Below, in pieces: positions 27,631 to 38,956 of a DNA stretch of 64,000 nt. A program made the position numbers and the translations under genes. Location of the stretch: positions 48,323 to 112,322 of the forward strand of contig JADJRI010000012.1 in the NCBI GenBank assembly GCA_016712275.1, written 5' to 3'. Every line of letters starts with the position of its first letter. Within the stretch, counting starts at the first letter, position 1. A model generated the notes under the pieces. The model saw only the letters and a program-made list of their open reading frames with translations. It did no database searches and was not told the origin of the DNA. This DNA comes from Planctomycetota bacterium (GTDB lineage: Bacteria > Planctomycetota > Phycisphaerae > UBA1845 > UTPLA1).

Positions 27631-28785
27631 TCAAGGCCTCGACTTAATCTCCACCGTGTATGACTCGGCTTTCCCATTGCCGCGATGCGCACCATCAATC
27701 GAGGGCCCCGTCGCATTGAATTGCACCGTCACCTGCGTGGACCCGCGCTCAATAACGGCACGCGTGAAGTCCGACTCTGATGGCAAAGGCGGCTGCGGCG
27801 GGCACCAGTCCGGCGTGGGAGGGCAAAACAAATCGTCAAACTGCACGGCAAAACCAAGCTCGTGCAAAGCGCGCCAACGCATGTAAGTGGAAATATCATC
27901 CGAGCCGCGCCATCGACTCGCATAACCCGTCCAAAGTCGATACGACTTGATCCGGTTTTCGATGCGATCTTCCCCGATGAGCGGCGATGCGCCATCTGCC
28001 TGCCAATAGAACGGAAAATAGTAAACGGCAAGAAACTTCGTCCGCTCTTCGTCGGTGAGTTTGTTCCGCACATCCCAGCCAATCGGCACAATCACGTCGT
28101 TGAAGATCTGATACCACGGCGAACCGATGGACCAATGCGCCCACCCACCGTCATCGATATGCGCAAGCATCCATCGCAAACCGCGATTACGTCCATAATC
28201 GGCGATGGGATCGCACGGCATCCCCAGCGCCTGTTGCAAGCGAACGCGGCATAGCGTCGTCTTGCCGTAATCCGCATTCCATCCATGCGTACCGTCGCGC
28301 AGTTGCCTTAAGAGTGATTCGAGAATCGGCCTGAGAATGTCGCGGGCCTCCGGATTTAGCGCCGCCGTACGGGCCAGCGTGACGGCTCGCGGTTCGGGAT
28401 TGGTAACAAAGGTTTGATAGGCATCCGGTTTTTCTGGCCAGCGCGAAACAATTCTCCGGCACTCGGCGAGAAGGATGGGTTTGTACGCCGTTTCGAGTGT
28501 AAGCGCCTGGTATTCTGCCGCGCTCACGGCTCTGTAAATCGCTTCCGCCAAATCAGAAGAGGCCTCGCGGAACCAGCGTGCCAGCCAGATTTTCCGATCG
28601 GCGATGAATGGACCGCTCAGCGCATGGATTCGCGCCGTTCGCAGTCGAACCGGAATGTACAGACCGGGGTCATTGATTGCCGCGGACTCGGGCTGCGTTG
28701 TCGGTGATGGCGATTGAGCCGCCAAAAATAATGGCGCTGCAACGCCAAGCAGCGCGACAATAACCTTGGTTCCACAGTGTCTCAT
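27631..28785 (-). CDS. secreted hypothetical protein
   Basis: A protein of about 384 residues with a signal peptide (VIVALLGVAAPLFLAAQS) and a Ser/Thr/Pro-rich start of the mature part. The body is helical and Trp-rich (GWAHWSIGSPWYQIFNDV, VYYFPFYWQADG), with a Pro/Cys patch (FCPPTPDWCPPQPPLP) before a final beta region. I do not recognise the family. The N-terminus could also begin at GTG 28794. The gene reads toward fur with a 228-base gap and is divergent from the T6SS island. Confidence 0.65.
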   Translation of the reverse strand: MRHCGTKVIVALLGVAAPLFLAAQSPSPTTQPESAAINDPGLYIPVRLRTARIHALSGPFIADRKIWLARWFREASSDLAEAIYRAVSAAEYQALTLETAYKPILLAECRRIVSRWPEKPDAYQTFVTNPEPRAVTLARTAALNPEARDILRPILESLLRQLRDGTHGWNADYGKTTLCRVRLQQALGMPCDPIADYGRNRGLRWMLAHIDDGGWAHWSIGSPWYQIFNDVIVPIGWDVRNKLTDEERTKFLAVYYFPFYWQADGASPLIGEDRIENRIKSYRLWTGYASRWRGSDDISTYMRWRALHELGFAVQFDDLFCPPTPDWCPPQPPLPSESDFTRAVIERGSTQVTVQFNATGPSIDGAHRGNGKAESYTVEIKSRP

Positions 28786-29305
28786 TTTGGACACACTTGC
28801 ACTTGGTTCCTATTACAACATTGTCTTGCTTGATACACGCAGCTCGGTACGGCCATATCTCTTATCTTAACCAGACCATCAAGATTTGGCCTGGCTGTCG
28901 CTGCGTAACTGTTGAAGATATTCCGCACAATCATCGGCATGCATTTTGCGAATTCACGACCGCGAACTGAACAACTTCCCCATAATACTATTCCCAATCG
29001 ACCCGCCTTCCCGAACATCGGCCCGCCAAACTCATCCGCTCTCGCTCTCAACAACAGGCCAAAAGACGCCGGATTCTCTGCCGATCGCCCGGCCCGGCCT
29101 TGGGGGGAAATAACCCAAAAACGAGCGTGTATGGCATGCCTTCCGCGTCGCATAGTGTGCGTCGCCCCCATATTGACTGGAGCGGCAATTGAACGGCAGC
29201 CTTGTTGCATGCACGCAAAAGGCTGGCCCGACAAGGGATACGAAAACACCCGAAGCACGGCCCGTCGGCTTCGCCAATGACGGACAGGATCGAAAGAGAA
29301 CCACC
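28786..29305. other. intergenic region upstream of vgrG
   Basis: About 520 bases between divergent genes. Frames here are short and have no coding character. It presumably holds the promoters for the secreted hypothetical protein and for the plus arm of the T6SS island, but I see no convincing -35/-10 pair. Confidence 0.4.
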
Positions 29306-31753
29306 ATGGTGCAAATGGCACAAGAGACAAGTCGAGCCACGCTGGCGTTTCAGGTTGCGGGCGATTCGGCCGACCGATTTCAAGTGATCCGCTATAGCGG
29401 TTTGGAGGGATTATCCAGGCTCTATCGTTTTGAAATTGAAGTGGCCGCCCGCGATCATGCCGTCGCCTTCGACAAGATCGTCGGCAAAGCGGCTGTTTTC
29501 AGCATCGCGCATCCGAACGGCGACAAGTGGTTTCACGGTATTGTGAGCCGCTTTGAATTGACCGGCGAATCCGCCGAACTCACCTATTTTCGAATTGAGC
29601 TGGTGCCGGCCGTCTGGCTGTTGTGCCATCGCTATGGCTCGCGAATTTTTCAGAATAAGACGGCCCCCGAGATTATCGAAGAGGTGCTGACGCGTGCGGG
29701 CATCGCGACTGATCGCTATCGTCCCATGCTGGAGCGATCGTACGACAAGCGCGAATTCTGCGTTCAATATCGTGAGACCGATTACAACTTCATCGCCCGG
29801 CTCATGGAGGAAGAGGGCATCTGGTGGTACTTCGAACAACGTCCGGATCGGCATGTGCTGGTCTTCGCAGACTCGAAGTCCGCGTACGTCTCGTCGAAAG
29901 AGGACGCACCGATTCCCTACGTCCCGCCAACCGGCATGAGCCCGCGCGACGAACATGTTTCGCGGTTCCGTCTCGGCAGGAGCGTGCGGCCCGGCAGTGT
30001 CACGATCAACGACTTCAGTTTCGAGAATCCTAAACTGGATTTGAAATCGCAGGCCGACTGCGGGCGGGACACTGGCCTCGAAGTCAGCGATTATCCCGGC
30101 GAATATGCACTGCAATCGCAAGGGCGCACGCTGGTGCAGATTCGAGCCGAGGAACTCGAATGCGGCCGCGTACTGGGCGTGGGTCAAAGCAACAGCGTCC
30201 GACTGGTGCCGGCGCGCACGTTCAAAATTGAGCGACCATCCGAGCACATCCGTGAATGAGTCGTTTCTGGTGACGTCGATTAGTCACCGGGGACGGCACG
30301 AATCCGTCCGCACGCCCGGAAGCAGCGGCGGGTTTCCCGGCGGACGCATGCGCAGCCGGATTTCGGCCATGGGAGCCGATGACCCATCGTTGATCCGGGA
30401 CGCATCGGAGACACCCTCAAACGGCAGGTACCAAGGCAGGGCCGACTGGAACCCCGGACGAAGTACAAGCCCGTCGATGTTCCACGGCGGTCTGGCTTCG
30501 CGCGAAGCATCGGTCGCCTTCGGCTCCGCTGACGATCTTCTAAGCGACTTGGAAGACGGCGCGGATGTGCCGGAATATGAATGCAGCTTCGAGTGCGTCC
30601 CGGCGTCGGTCACCTTTCGGCCGGCACGGGTGACGCCGTGGCCGGTGATGCGCGGCACGCAGACAGCGCGCGTATCCGGTCCGGCGGGCGAGGAGATCCA
30701 CACCGACAAGTACGGCCGCGTCAAAGTCCAGTTCAACTGGGACCGAGAAGGCCGGTTCAACGAGGACTCATCCTGCTGGATTCGCGTGAGCCACGGCATG
30801 GCCGGCGGCGGCTACGGCATGATGTTTCTTCCCCGCGTGGGACAGGAAGTCGTCGTCGATTTTCTGGAAGGCAATCCGGACAAGCCGATCATCGTCGGCA
30901 GCGTTTACAACGCAGATCACATGCCGCCGTATGCGCTGCCCGCAGACAAAACCAAGAGCGTCATCAAAACGAACAGCACGACCGGCGGCGGCGGGACCAA
31001 CGAAATCTGCTTTGAGGACCGCAAGGATTCGGAGCAACTGTTGATTCACGCTCAGCGCGATTTTCATGTACGCGTGAAGCACGATCGCGTTGAAACCGTC
31101 GAAAACGATCACTTGACGGTCGAAGCGGCCAAGCACGAGTTGGTGAAGAAAATAAAACGTGCGAAGTCAAGCTCGATATGGCGGAGAAAGTGGGCGGCAA
31201 GAAGTCGCTCACGGTCACGGGCGACTATGCGATCGACACGAAGGGGAACATCGGCACCACCACAAAGGGCAGCTATTACGTCAACGCCAAGTCCGAACTC
31301 GTGCTCGAATCGGCCAGCGCCATCACGCTCAAAGTGGGCGGCAACTTCATCAAGATCGACGCCACGGGAATCATCGAGTTGGGCAAGATGATCAAGCTCA
31401 ACAGCGGCGGCTCAGCAGGAACGGGAACGCCGGTCGCAGCGCTGGAAGTCGTCGCTCCGCTCGAAGCCGGTACGGCGATGCCGGGGCGCGACAAAACCTA
31501 TCAGCAGGACGACAAACGCCCGGATGGCACAACGCCGCAGGAACTGAAGACATCGTGGATCGAGATCGAACTCGTCGATGAGATCGGCCGGCCGATTCCC
31601 TATGAAGAGTATGAAATCATCGCGCCGGATGGACGAACGATTCGTAGCGGTTCGCTCGATCAGAACGGCCTGGCGCATGTCATGGTCAGCGACCCAGGAA
31701 ACTGTCAGATCACATTTCCAAAGTTGGACGCGCTTGCGTGGGAGCGAATCTGA
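29306..31753 (+). CDS. vgrG: type VI secretion spike VgrG with Ig-like tail (frameshifted)
   Basis: Trimeric T6SS spike protein of about 815 residues. The gp27-like part starts ATLAFQVAGDSADRF and includes EFCVQYRETDYNFIARLMEEEG. The gp5 OB-fold and connector carry DKYGRVKVQFNWDREG, CWIRVSHGMAGGGYGMMFLP and VVDFLEGNPDKPIIVG. A beta-helix follows, then a C-terminal domain SWIEIELVDEIGRPIPYEEY. Two frame changes occur, near 30225 (A-run one too long) and 31152 (A-run one too short), both repaired by one base. The tail domain recurs in three other proteins of the island. The stop overlaps the next ATG as TGATG. Confidence 0.9.
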
Positions 31754-32585
31754 TGCCGAACTTCACGGATATTTCATTGGGTGCGGGGCTTGGTCGGCTT
31801 CAGCGCCGCGCTGCGGAACTTCGGGCCGAGCAGGAAGCCCGCAAACTGACATCCACTCCCGCTGGGACCAGCGATAAATCGCAAACCGCGGCGGAGTCGG
31901 CGAATGTAGCACAGACGAACGAAGAATTGCAGATCGCACCGGTCGGCGACGGCGAACACGTCGTGCAACTCGGCGATTGTATTTCGTCGATCGCCAAGGC
32001 GAGCGGGCATTTCTGGGAAACGATCTGGAACCACGCCGGGAACGCGGAATTGAACGCCGCTCGGCGCGACCCGCACGTGCTGTTTCCCGGAGACCGCGTA
32101 ACGGTTCCGCCACTCACGCCGAAATACGAACCCGGTCAAACCGAAACGCGCCATCGTTTTCGGCGCCGCGGAGAGCCGGGCGTGCTGCGCCTCGTGGTGA
32201 AGGACGCTGACGAGCCGCTGGCGAATCGGCCTTACGTCTTGAAGTTCGACGACCACGAAGTGACCGGCGTGACAGACTCGCTGGGGCAGATCGATCAGCC
32301 ATTGCGGCCGGACGCGCGGCGGGCGACGCTGATCGTGGGCGAGGGCGAGGAGGCCAACGAGTTTGAACTGAACCTCGGGCACATCCATCCCATCGAGAGC
32401 ATCAGTGGCGTTCAGGCGCGGCTGACAATTTGGGATACGACGTCGGCGGCGTAACCGGCATCATGAGCGAGAAGACCTCGTCTGCGATCGAGCGATTCTG
32501 CAGCGAGCACGCAATCGAACCGCCCCCCCGCCCGCAAATCGGCGCGGCGGTGCGGGCAAAGTTAATGAAGGTTCACGGATTCTGA
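31753..32585 (+). CDS. LysM-like / beta-sandwich / PG_binding_1 protein (copy 1, frameshifted)
   Basis: A cargo-island protein of about 277 residues. The N-terminal helix GRLQRRAAELRAEQEA is followed by a LysM-like module (LGDCISSIAKASGHFWETIW, then VLFPGDRVTVPP), a beta-sandwich beginning RHRFRRRGEPG, and a peptidoglycan-binding-like module. The last is in another frame after about 32428 (NLGYDVGGVTGIMSEKTSSA, ending KLMKVHGF at TGA 32583-32585). One extra base restores it. It overlaps the vgrG stop, so translation is coupled. PG binding in the target envelope or a structural role at the spike are both possible. Confidence 0.75.
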
Positions 32586-32586
32586 C

Positions 32587-32652
32587 ATGGGTGATGGAGC
32601 ATTTCCACACAAGCACGGCGCGCCGGTGAGCGCGCCGGCCGGAGTGAAGTAA
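32587..32652 (+). CDS. 21-codon ORF between cargo genes
   Basis: ATG follows the previous stop by one base and the frame (GDGAFPHKHGAPVSAPAGVK) ends three bases before the PAAR gene GTG. It may be translated by coupling, or may be a remnant of a frame error. No homology can be claimed. Confidence 0.25.
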   Translation: MGDGAFPHKHGAPVSAPAGVK

Positions 32653-32654
32653 TC

Positions 32655-34218
32655 GTGGCGACGCCTGAACAAATGTCGAGCTACTACGACGGGTATCCGG
32701 ATCCGAAAAATCCCGATACCTGGGGCGTTTCGCCGAATGGCGTTCGCAACCACAGCTTCAGCGCAGCGCAGGCAACATTTGAAGCTGCCCACGGCGCCGC
32801 GCCACAACCTTCGCCTGTCGCCGGACCATCGTCACCGGGGTCCGGAATGGCCGCCGCACGAGCGGGCGACTCAACCGCCCACGGTGGAACCATCGGACCG
32901 GTGACGACCGGCCAGGCGGCAATGGTGTTCATCGGCAACATGCCGGCCGCGTGCATGGGCGATCCGCATGTCTGCCCGATGTTCAGCGGGCCCAAGGCGC
33001 ATGCTGGTGGCACCATCACCAAGGGAAGCGCGACTGTGCTGATTGGGAACAAACCCGCGGCGCGCGTGTCGGACCTGACCGTCTGCACGTCGGAGCCGGG
33101 GCAAATTGCCGCGGGAGAGATGACCGTTTTGATCGGCGATCTGTCCGCCGCGGGCGGTGGGAGCAGCGCGCGTGGCAGCAGTTCGACAGAATCGTCGAGT
33201 CAATCGCCGAAAGCCCCTTCGAGCGAAAAGAAAGCCGGTCCATCGTCACGTCCGCCCGGCGAATCGGAACAACGCGTCGGCACCGGCACCCACTGGGTTT
33301 CGATCGAGCTGGTGGACGAAACCGAGTGTCCCGTTGTCGGCGAGCCTTATCGGCTGCGCCTGCCGGAAGGCAAGGAAGTTTTCGGGTCGCTCGACGCGAA
33401 CGGCCGTGCGCGGGTGACGGGTATTCAAAACCCCGGTGCATGCGAGATTTCGTTCGTGAGTCTTGACGTGATGGCATGGCACCGCTGGGGCGCTCAGTGT
33501 GCCGCCGTGGTGACATCGACAGGATCGTCCACTGAGCAACATATCCACGCCGGCGCGGAGCAGCCCGTCTTGGCCGGCGCCGCCGGTCGCGGCGGTCGAT
33601 GCAAAACGGCCGGTTTGGGCGACTGCATTTCCAGCATCGCATTCGAAAGCGGCCACTTCTGGCAGACAATCTGGGATCATGCCGCCAACGCCGAATTGAA
33701 GCGCGTTCGCGGCAACCCGAATGCTGTGCACCGGCGACGCCGTGTTTGTCCCGGACCTGCGGCCGAAATCTGATTCAGGCTCGCTCGATCAACACTACAA
33801 ATTCGTGCGACTCGGCGAGCCCAGCAAGCTGCTGGTTCGCCTGCTCGACGATGACGATCCCCGCGCAAATACGCCCTGGACCTTGGAGTTCGCCGGCCGG
33901 AACTTCGACGGCGTCACCGACGACGATGGCAATCTTGCCATCCCGATACGTGGCAACACAAAAAGCGTCACCCTTCGCGTCGGCCACCCCGGCGATGAAG
34001 ATGTTTATCAACTAGACTTGGGCGACGTTGAACCCATCGAAACGGATTCCGGCGTCGTCGCGCGGCTGGAGAATCTGGGTTACCTCAACAATCAAAACGC
34101 GGATACAGGAAATCTGTCCGAGGCCGTGCGTGCTTTCCAGGCTCGCCACGGAATGAAAACCACCGGGCAACTGGACGGCGAAACCCGCGAAAAACTTCGG
34201 ATCGAACACGGTTCATAA
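32655..34218 (+). CDS. PAAR multidomain spike-tip protein (frameshifted)
   Basis: A protein of about 520 residues in four modules. The PAAR tip domain spans about 70-160 (GDSTAHGGTIGPVTTGQAAM, IGNMPAACMGDPHVC, LIGNKPAARVSDLTVC). A Ser/Gly linker follows, then the Ig-like module HWVSIELVDETECPVVGEPY, then the LysM-like module LGDCISSIAFESGHFWQTIW. After a frame change near 33721 come the beta-sandwich (YKFVRLGEPSKLLVRL) and PG_binding_1 (ARLENLGYLNNQNADTGNLS, TTGQLDGETREKL). PAAR proteins sharpen the VgrG spike and carry effectors. The start is GTG, with GGAG about eleven bases upstream. Confidence 0.85.
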
Positions 34219-34235
34219 GACGAACTGAAAGCGAG

Positions 34236-35585
34236 ATGACCATGTCAGCAGGAACCAAGGACAAAGTAAACCGACGAGCAAGCCGCGGCACTCCCAATTC
34301 CGGATCGAGAACGACTCTGGCCAAGCGCCGCACCTTTGTCATCTCCGGGCAGGCGTATTCGCGCCTGATGTACATGGATGGCAACGCGCCGGCCACCATT
34401 CCCGGCGGAATCATTCCGGTCGGATTGGAGAATGTGTTCGACCGCAAAGCGCCGACGCAAGTCGGTCTGCGCGACTACGCCGTCGTTCCGGCGACACTCA
34501 CTCTTTTTGAAAACAAAAAGGAGCTCGAAACCGCGAACGCCAGCGAAGAGGGCCGGTTCAGTTTTTCAACGGACCTTCAGGCAGGACGCTAATATCGCGT
34601 TCCGGCGACCACCGAAAACGGAGATCGCGTCTATCCGGAGCGCGTCACGCTCAGCTTCACCGTTCCAAAAGTCCTGACAGGCATTTCCACCAGCAAGGTT
34701 GATATAAAAGGCATTCACGAGATCCAAATGGACTTCAAAACGTGGAAGGTCGTCGACCGGGAGCGATTCAAGGCGGTCGTCGAGGGAAGCACGCTCTGGC
34801 TAACGGGCAATGCCGCGCTGGTGTTCGATACCTTCTCGCTCGATGTCGAATACATGTCGCAGATTCTCTCGCCAAATCTCAAGCGAGACTTGAGCAACCT
34901 GCTCTATCATACTTTTGTCTACGACGGCAAGACCTATCACGTTCCTTTGCACCACCTTTGCCTCGCCACGTGCGCCGCCCTGACGCTGCGCTACTATGGC
35001 GCAAAGATCTCGAACCGAGATCCGCGCGTCGAGGACATTGCCGAAGCGGCGCGCGATTTGTTCTCGACTATCACACCGGCAATGCGCAAGCCTGACTGGG
35101 CCAAGAACACCATCAACACGGCCAAGCTCGAACCGCCCGATCGTCGCATCATCGAGTTCGTAAATGGCGAATATCCTCCACAACAACATGGATTTCGTGC
35201 TTCGCAGCACCGGAAAACTGATGCAAAGCAAGACCCCAAACGCAAATACTACTGGGGCGGCGGCAACGAAGATGTCGTCAAAACAAAGCACCCAAGCCTG
35301 ACTTGTTTCCTAGGCCTCGGCTGGCCGACAGTCATCGCCGACGACCTGAACGGTGCCTGGGACCACGGCCGAGTGTGCGTCGGCGCGGTCGTCAAACAAG
35401 ATGGCAAGTTCCACCATCTGTACGTCATCGATCCCAGCCACGAGGAAAAACTCACCATCAAGGCCGATGGCAGCCAAAGCGACCTTGGCTGGTGCATTTT
35501 CTCGACGTTATTGCCGCAGTCCGACATCACGCCCAAGCGCTTCCCCGCCGGCGGCACAACCCGCGCCGCAGAGATTGGCTTTTGA
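34236..35585 (+). CDS. papain-like (C39/C70-type) protease effector candidate, in-frame TAA
   Basis: An in-frame TAA (34590-34592) splits a 450-codon frame. Before it lies a beta-rich domain (FVISGQAYSRLMYMDGNAPA, AVVPATLTLFENKKELETAN). After it the domain continues (YRVPATTENGDRVYPERVTL) into a C-terminal part with HHLCLATCAALTLRYYG. That resembles the catalytic-Cys segment CWAASAAMVLRYYG of papain-like C39/C70 peptidases. A later His and Asp lie in KFHHLYVIDPSHE. The position after VgrG and PAAR suggests an effector that cleaves peptides or protein. The stop may be a base error or real inactivation. No immunity gene is obvious next to it. Confidence 0.62.
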
Positions 35586-35696
35586 TTAGCACGCGGCTTT
35601 TCGCAATGAACCGGTGATTTGAACGCGCCGATTCATGCTTGAGTCCCGGCGGATTGTGATGGAGCAAATTGACCTGATGTAGACCCGCAGCAAAGC

Positions 35697-36499
35697 CTAG
35701 ACCGTGCTTGCCGTGCGGTACCTATTGGCCTTTTGCCACGTAATCGAGTAGCAGGTGCCGAACGATTTTCGACGCGGATCAACAAGCGTGTTGTATATAA
35801 CAATAATCGGACTGACGAGCTGTTTGGTGCCGCCTTCCAAAAGCGCATGCGGTATTTCAGTCAAAAGATAATGCCGCGAAATCAGCGCATTGACGGCCAC
35901 CACCTCATTCTTAAGAAAAGCCTGCGCAATGATGCGTGCCAATATTCCCCGATCGAATGATCCCTCGCCCACGGCATCGATCAATTCAGGCAGGTGGTCG
36001 GTGGTGTGCTCGCCGCGACCGCTCGCAATGCTATCGCAGGCGTCGGACTTCCCGGAGGAAGAGACCTGCGGAAGATTGTCATACCAGCGCGTTTCACGCC
36101 TTTTTCGCACCGTGGTGGCTGAAGTCCACCCCGAGTCGTCCGTCGGTCGCGGCGGCGGCTTTTGCATCTGGACAGACGGTTTTTCTTCAATCTCATCCAG
36201 CTTCTCTTCTTCTTCCTCCTCCTCAGCAACCAATTCAGTAGTCGTCGGTGCCGTGGGCTTCTTCTTCTTTTTTTTCTTTCTTTTTTCTTTTTTTCGGGGA
36301 TCGATTCTTCGGCCGGCGTTTCGGTGCCGGTGCAGGTCTCCACCGGCTCCTGTGCGACTTGCTCGGAAAATGACTCGTCCTCGATGGCCTCCTCAAGATT
36401 CTCGGCCGCCGTCTCGGGCAACAAGGAAATGATCGCGCGCCCGAGACGCACAAACCACCAGGGTTGCGATTCACTTGTTTGCTGGGGTTGTTCTGCCAT
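35697..36499 (-). CDS. T6SS-island protein with Lys/Glu low-complexity tract (frameshifted)
   Basis: Last gene of the minus arm, about 267 codons. The N-terminus PWWFVRLGRAIISLLPETAA and an acidic stretch lead into a Lys/Arg-rich run encoded by A-rich DNA at 36260-36300, where the frame changes. The second half (an acidic E-run, then RWYDNLPQVSSSGKSDACDS and GILARIIAQAFLKNEVVAVN) reads to 35697. Function unknown; it may be a chaperone or adaptor for the neighbouring DUF4123 protein. Its start overlaps the previous gene by 29 bases. Confidence 0.55.
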
Positions 36500-36863
36500 G
36501 TGAATTTAGCATCGTTCCAGGTGTTCCAGGGCTTCGTCGCAAAGCCTGCCTGATGCGCTCCGCCGGACTTGCAATTGATGTATCACTCAAAATCGCCTGA
36601 GCCCATTCCAACGCCGGATCGGTGTTTAGCTGCTCTCCGAAAGTAAAAAACAAATCGACAAACTTGCACACATGTCGCTCGACCTTGAATCCATGGTGAC
36701 CGGCGCGGGCAATGGCCTCGCGCACCATTTCGCGCGTCTCGTCGGCGCCCAGCGCGCAACACTGATCGGGAAAGTACGAATGGCAGTGTGCCACCACTCG
36801 ATCCTCGAATTCTCGCTTGGCCCCGTCTTGCAGGGCCTGCATTTGAGCTGCATTAAGTTGCAC
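36471..36863 (-). CDS. VgrG/PAAR-associated small helical protein
   Basis: A 130-residue all-helical protein (NAAQMQALQDGAKREFEDRV, CALGADETREMVREAIARAG, VCKFVDLFFTFGEQLNTDPA). It resembles uncharacterised proteins that accompany DUF4123 and DUF4150/PAAR genes in T6SS cargo clusters. GTG 36863 has AGGAG at 36871-36875 on the coding strand. It follows the DUF4123 gene with a two-base gap, indicating an operon. The role is unknown; accessory or immunity functions are both conceivable. Confidence 0.6.
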   Translation of the reverse strand: MQLNAAQMQALQDGAKREFEDRVVAHCHSYFPDQCCALGADETREMVREAIARAGHHGFKVERHVCKFVDLFFTFGEQLNTDPALEWAQAILSDTSIASPAERIRQALRRSPGTPGTMLNSHGRTTPANK

Positions 36864-36865
36864 AA

Positions 36866-37443
36866 TCAGGCTCCTTGTCCGGGATTCAGCAAAATCTCGT
36901 CGATCTTGACGCCCGTCTCACCGGGCATGCACGAGAGCATGACGCCGGGCTGCTCCGATTCCACGAAAATGCAGCGAATCGGCCCGAAAAACTGCGCTGC
37001 GTCCGCCAGTGAACACGATGGCAAAAATGTCCGAAGCACGCGCGGATCATAAAAACGCAGATAGTAGCGCCGATCTTCCGTCGGACCCTGAAACACCTGG
37101 CGCAAATGCAACAACATGTCGCGCGAGTTGGATTCACTGAGCGCGAAAATCCCCGCGCAATTGCCCATCTGCGCCGCCCAGCGATCGAGCAGAGCCGAAG
37201 TGCGATACGGATACGACGGCTTGATGTCAAACGAAAACAGATAGGCGCGACATCGCGCATGTAATCCGGGGCATTCCCATCAAACAGTGAATAGATGGGC
37301 ATGTCGAATTCATCCCGCGGCGCCACGGCCAGATCGTGATCGCGCGCGGCATCTGCAATTCCATAAAGACGCTCGCCGGCCGTCTTGCGATAAGCAACAA
37401 AGGCGTGCAAGGCCGCCCCTGAAATGTCATTTGCAGCAGGCAT
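36866..37443 (-). CDS. DUF4123 (Tap-like) T6SS effector adaptor (frameshifted)
   Basis: A DUF4123-domain adaptor of about 192 residues. The N-terminal half (LHAFVAYRKTAGERLYGIAD, PIYSLFDGNAPDYMRDVA) changes frame near 37242 and continues with YLFSFDIKPSYPYRTSALLD, MLLHLRQVFQ and RRYYLRFYDPRVLRTFLPS, the conserved DUF4123 core. These proteins load effectors onto VgrG and act before export. ATG 37443 overlaps the upstream stop as TGATG, so it is translationally coupled to the nitrilase-fold gene. That gene is therefore its most likely cargo. Confidence 0.82.
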
Positions 37444-38956
37444 CACGCGTCCTCATCGTCCAGGTACATTTTGCCCGACCACGTCTTCAAGGGTGACGCA
37501 GTGGCGGTTCCAAGTTCGCTCGCGGCGGCGCGGGATCGATTGGCGGTGCTAAGGGCCTGTCGATGGCCGGTCTCGATGGCCTTTGCGGTATCAAAGGTTG
37601 TTCTCGTCGCCTGCATCGCCCGGCTTGCGTTGTCATAGGCCTGTTGGCGGGGCAGCAGGATGTCGGAATCAAAAACCTGCAAGGCCTCCTTGCGCAAACG
37701 AAGAACGCGCTCCTCCTCAGTGCGTTTAGGGCCTGCTGACATTTTGCTGATTTTCTTCGTTTGCTCATGAATGGCATCGAGCAGCGGCGCCCGTTGTTCC
37801 TTGGCGCTGTTCAGCGGACCCAGTAGGTTGCTCACCAGGCCCTGCGCGTCGGCGAGTGGATCGACATGCGGTCGCACGGCCTCTTCAGCGGCAAGAAGAT
37901 TATCAATGAGCGCGGGATCATCGGTCGGGGGCGTGTCGCGCCCGATTTTCACCGCGGTGGTGATATTGTCGCCCTTGCCGTCACATTCGATGAAATAACC
38001 GCCATCCCGGCAGACGCAGCCATCGGTAACCTTTGGGACCCACGTCGTTGGCGATGATGATGTGAAAATCGACGCCAATCTCATTTAGCTTGCGGACGGG
38101 CAGTCGGGACTTTCATCGGCAAACGACCAAACCCCGCACACATAACATGATCGCGGCAGACATCGATGGCAAACTTGAGATTGCTCGGTCGAAAAGATAG
38201 CGCGAGTGCGCCAGTTGCCGGCGCGCCGCGAGCGAAAGCGTAAACATGGCCCATTTTTCCTGGCCGCTGGTTTTCTTGTCGTCCGCAATGTCGTGTTCAT
38301 AAATCTTGAAACGATGATGGAGCAGCCGCCCCTGGCGAAAGACGAGCGCCACATTGCCGACAAACCACTGCACGGGCAGCGCCGGCTCCGCGCGCGTCGG
38401 CGATGCATCCGTCGCCGCCCTTGGGCAGAGAAACAAAAATACTGGCGCGCATTTCGTCGCGAACACGGCGGGCTTCCGGCCGTGTTCACGGTGAGATCGT
38501 CGGCGTTGTCCACCTGAGCATCAAAGCCAAGGCCGAAGTAAATTGTGCCGGCGACGATGATCCAATTCGGAATTCGGCGGCCGCCGTCTTGAGGCGGAGT
38601 TCTTCAACAATCGCCCGCATGTCAGCATGTGTAAAGGGCGTGCCGACATTGCGGAAATACCACTCCGGCGCCAGAAAAATGCGAAGCTCCTGATCATTGA
38701 ACGGGTTGTCCTCGGCGGCGAATCGCGCGTCGGCCTGTCGCACATAGTCCAGCAGTTGATCGACCGTATTGGTGCGGGCCGGCGTGTAAAACGTTTCGAT
38801 CGCAAGCATGGCCAGCCGAATTCCGCGACGGGCCGGCGCGGCAACGGTCGCCGTCTCGACGGGCGCGGTGGTACGAACCTGCCGCTGCGCGAAGATTCTC
38901 CTAAAGAATGCTTTAGCTCCGTTCGGCACGCGATGGTTCCTCTGGAGGAATGTCAT
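37443..38956 (-). CDS. nitrilase-fold (CN-hydrolase) effector candidate 2, multiply frameshifted
   Basis: Fragments in three frames assemble into one protein of about 500 residues. Nitrilase landmarks in order are catalytic Glu in IFLAPEWYFRN, IIVAGTIYFGLGFD, FVGNVALVFRQGRLLHHRFK with the Lys, and nucleophile Cys in FAIDVCRDHVMCAG. HIIIANDV and CRDGGYFIECDGKGDN then close the fold. A helical coiled-coil tail of about 150 residues follows (RTEEERVLRLRKEALQVFDS). At least four frame changes are needed, near 38560, 38465, 38180 and 38050. The stop is coupled to the DUF4123 adaptor. Nitrilase-superfamily enzymes hydrolyse or condense C-N bonds; the substrate is unknown. It could be a decayed gene. 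Confidence 0.6.
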
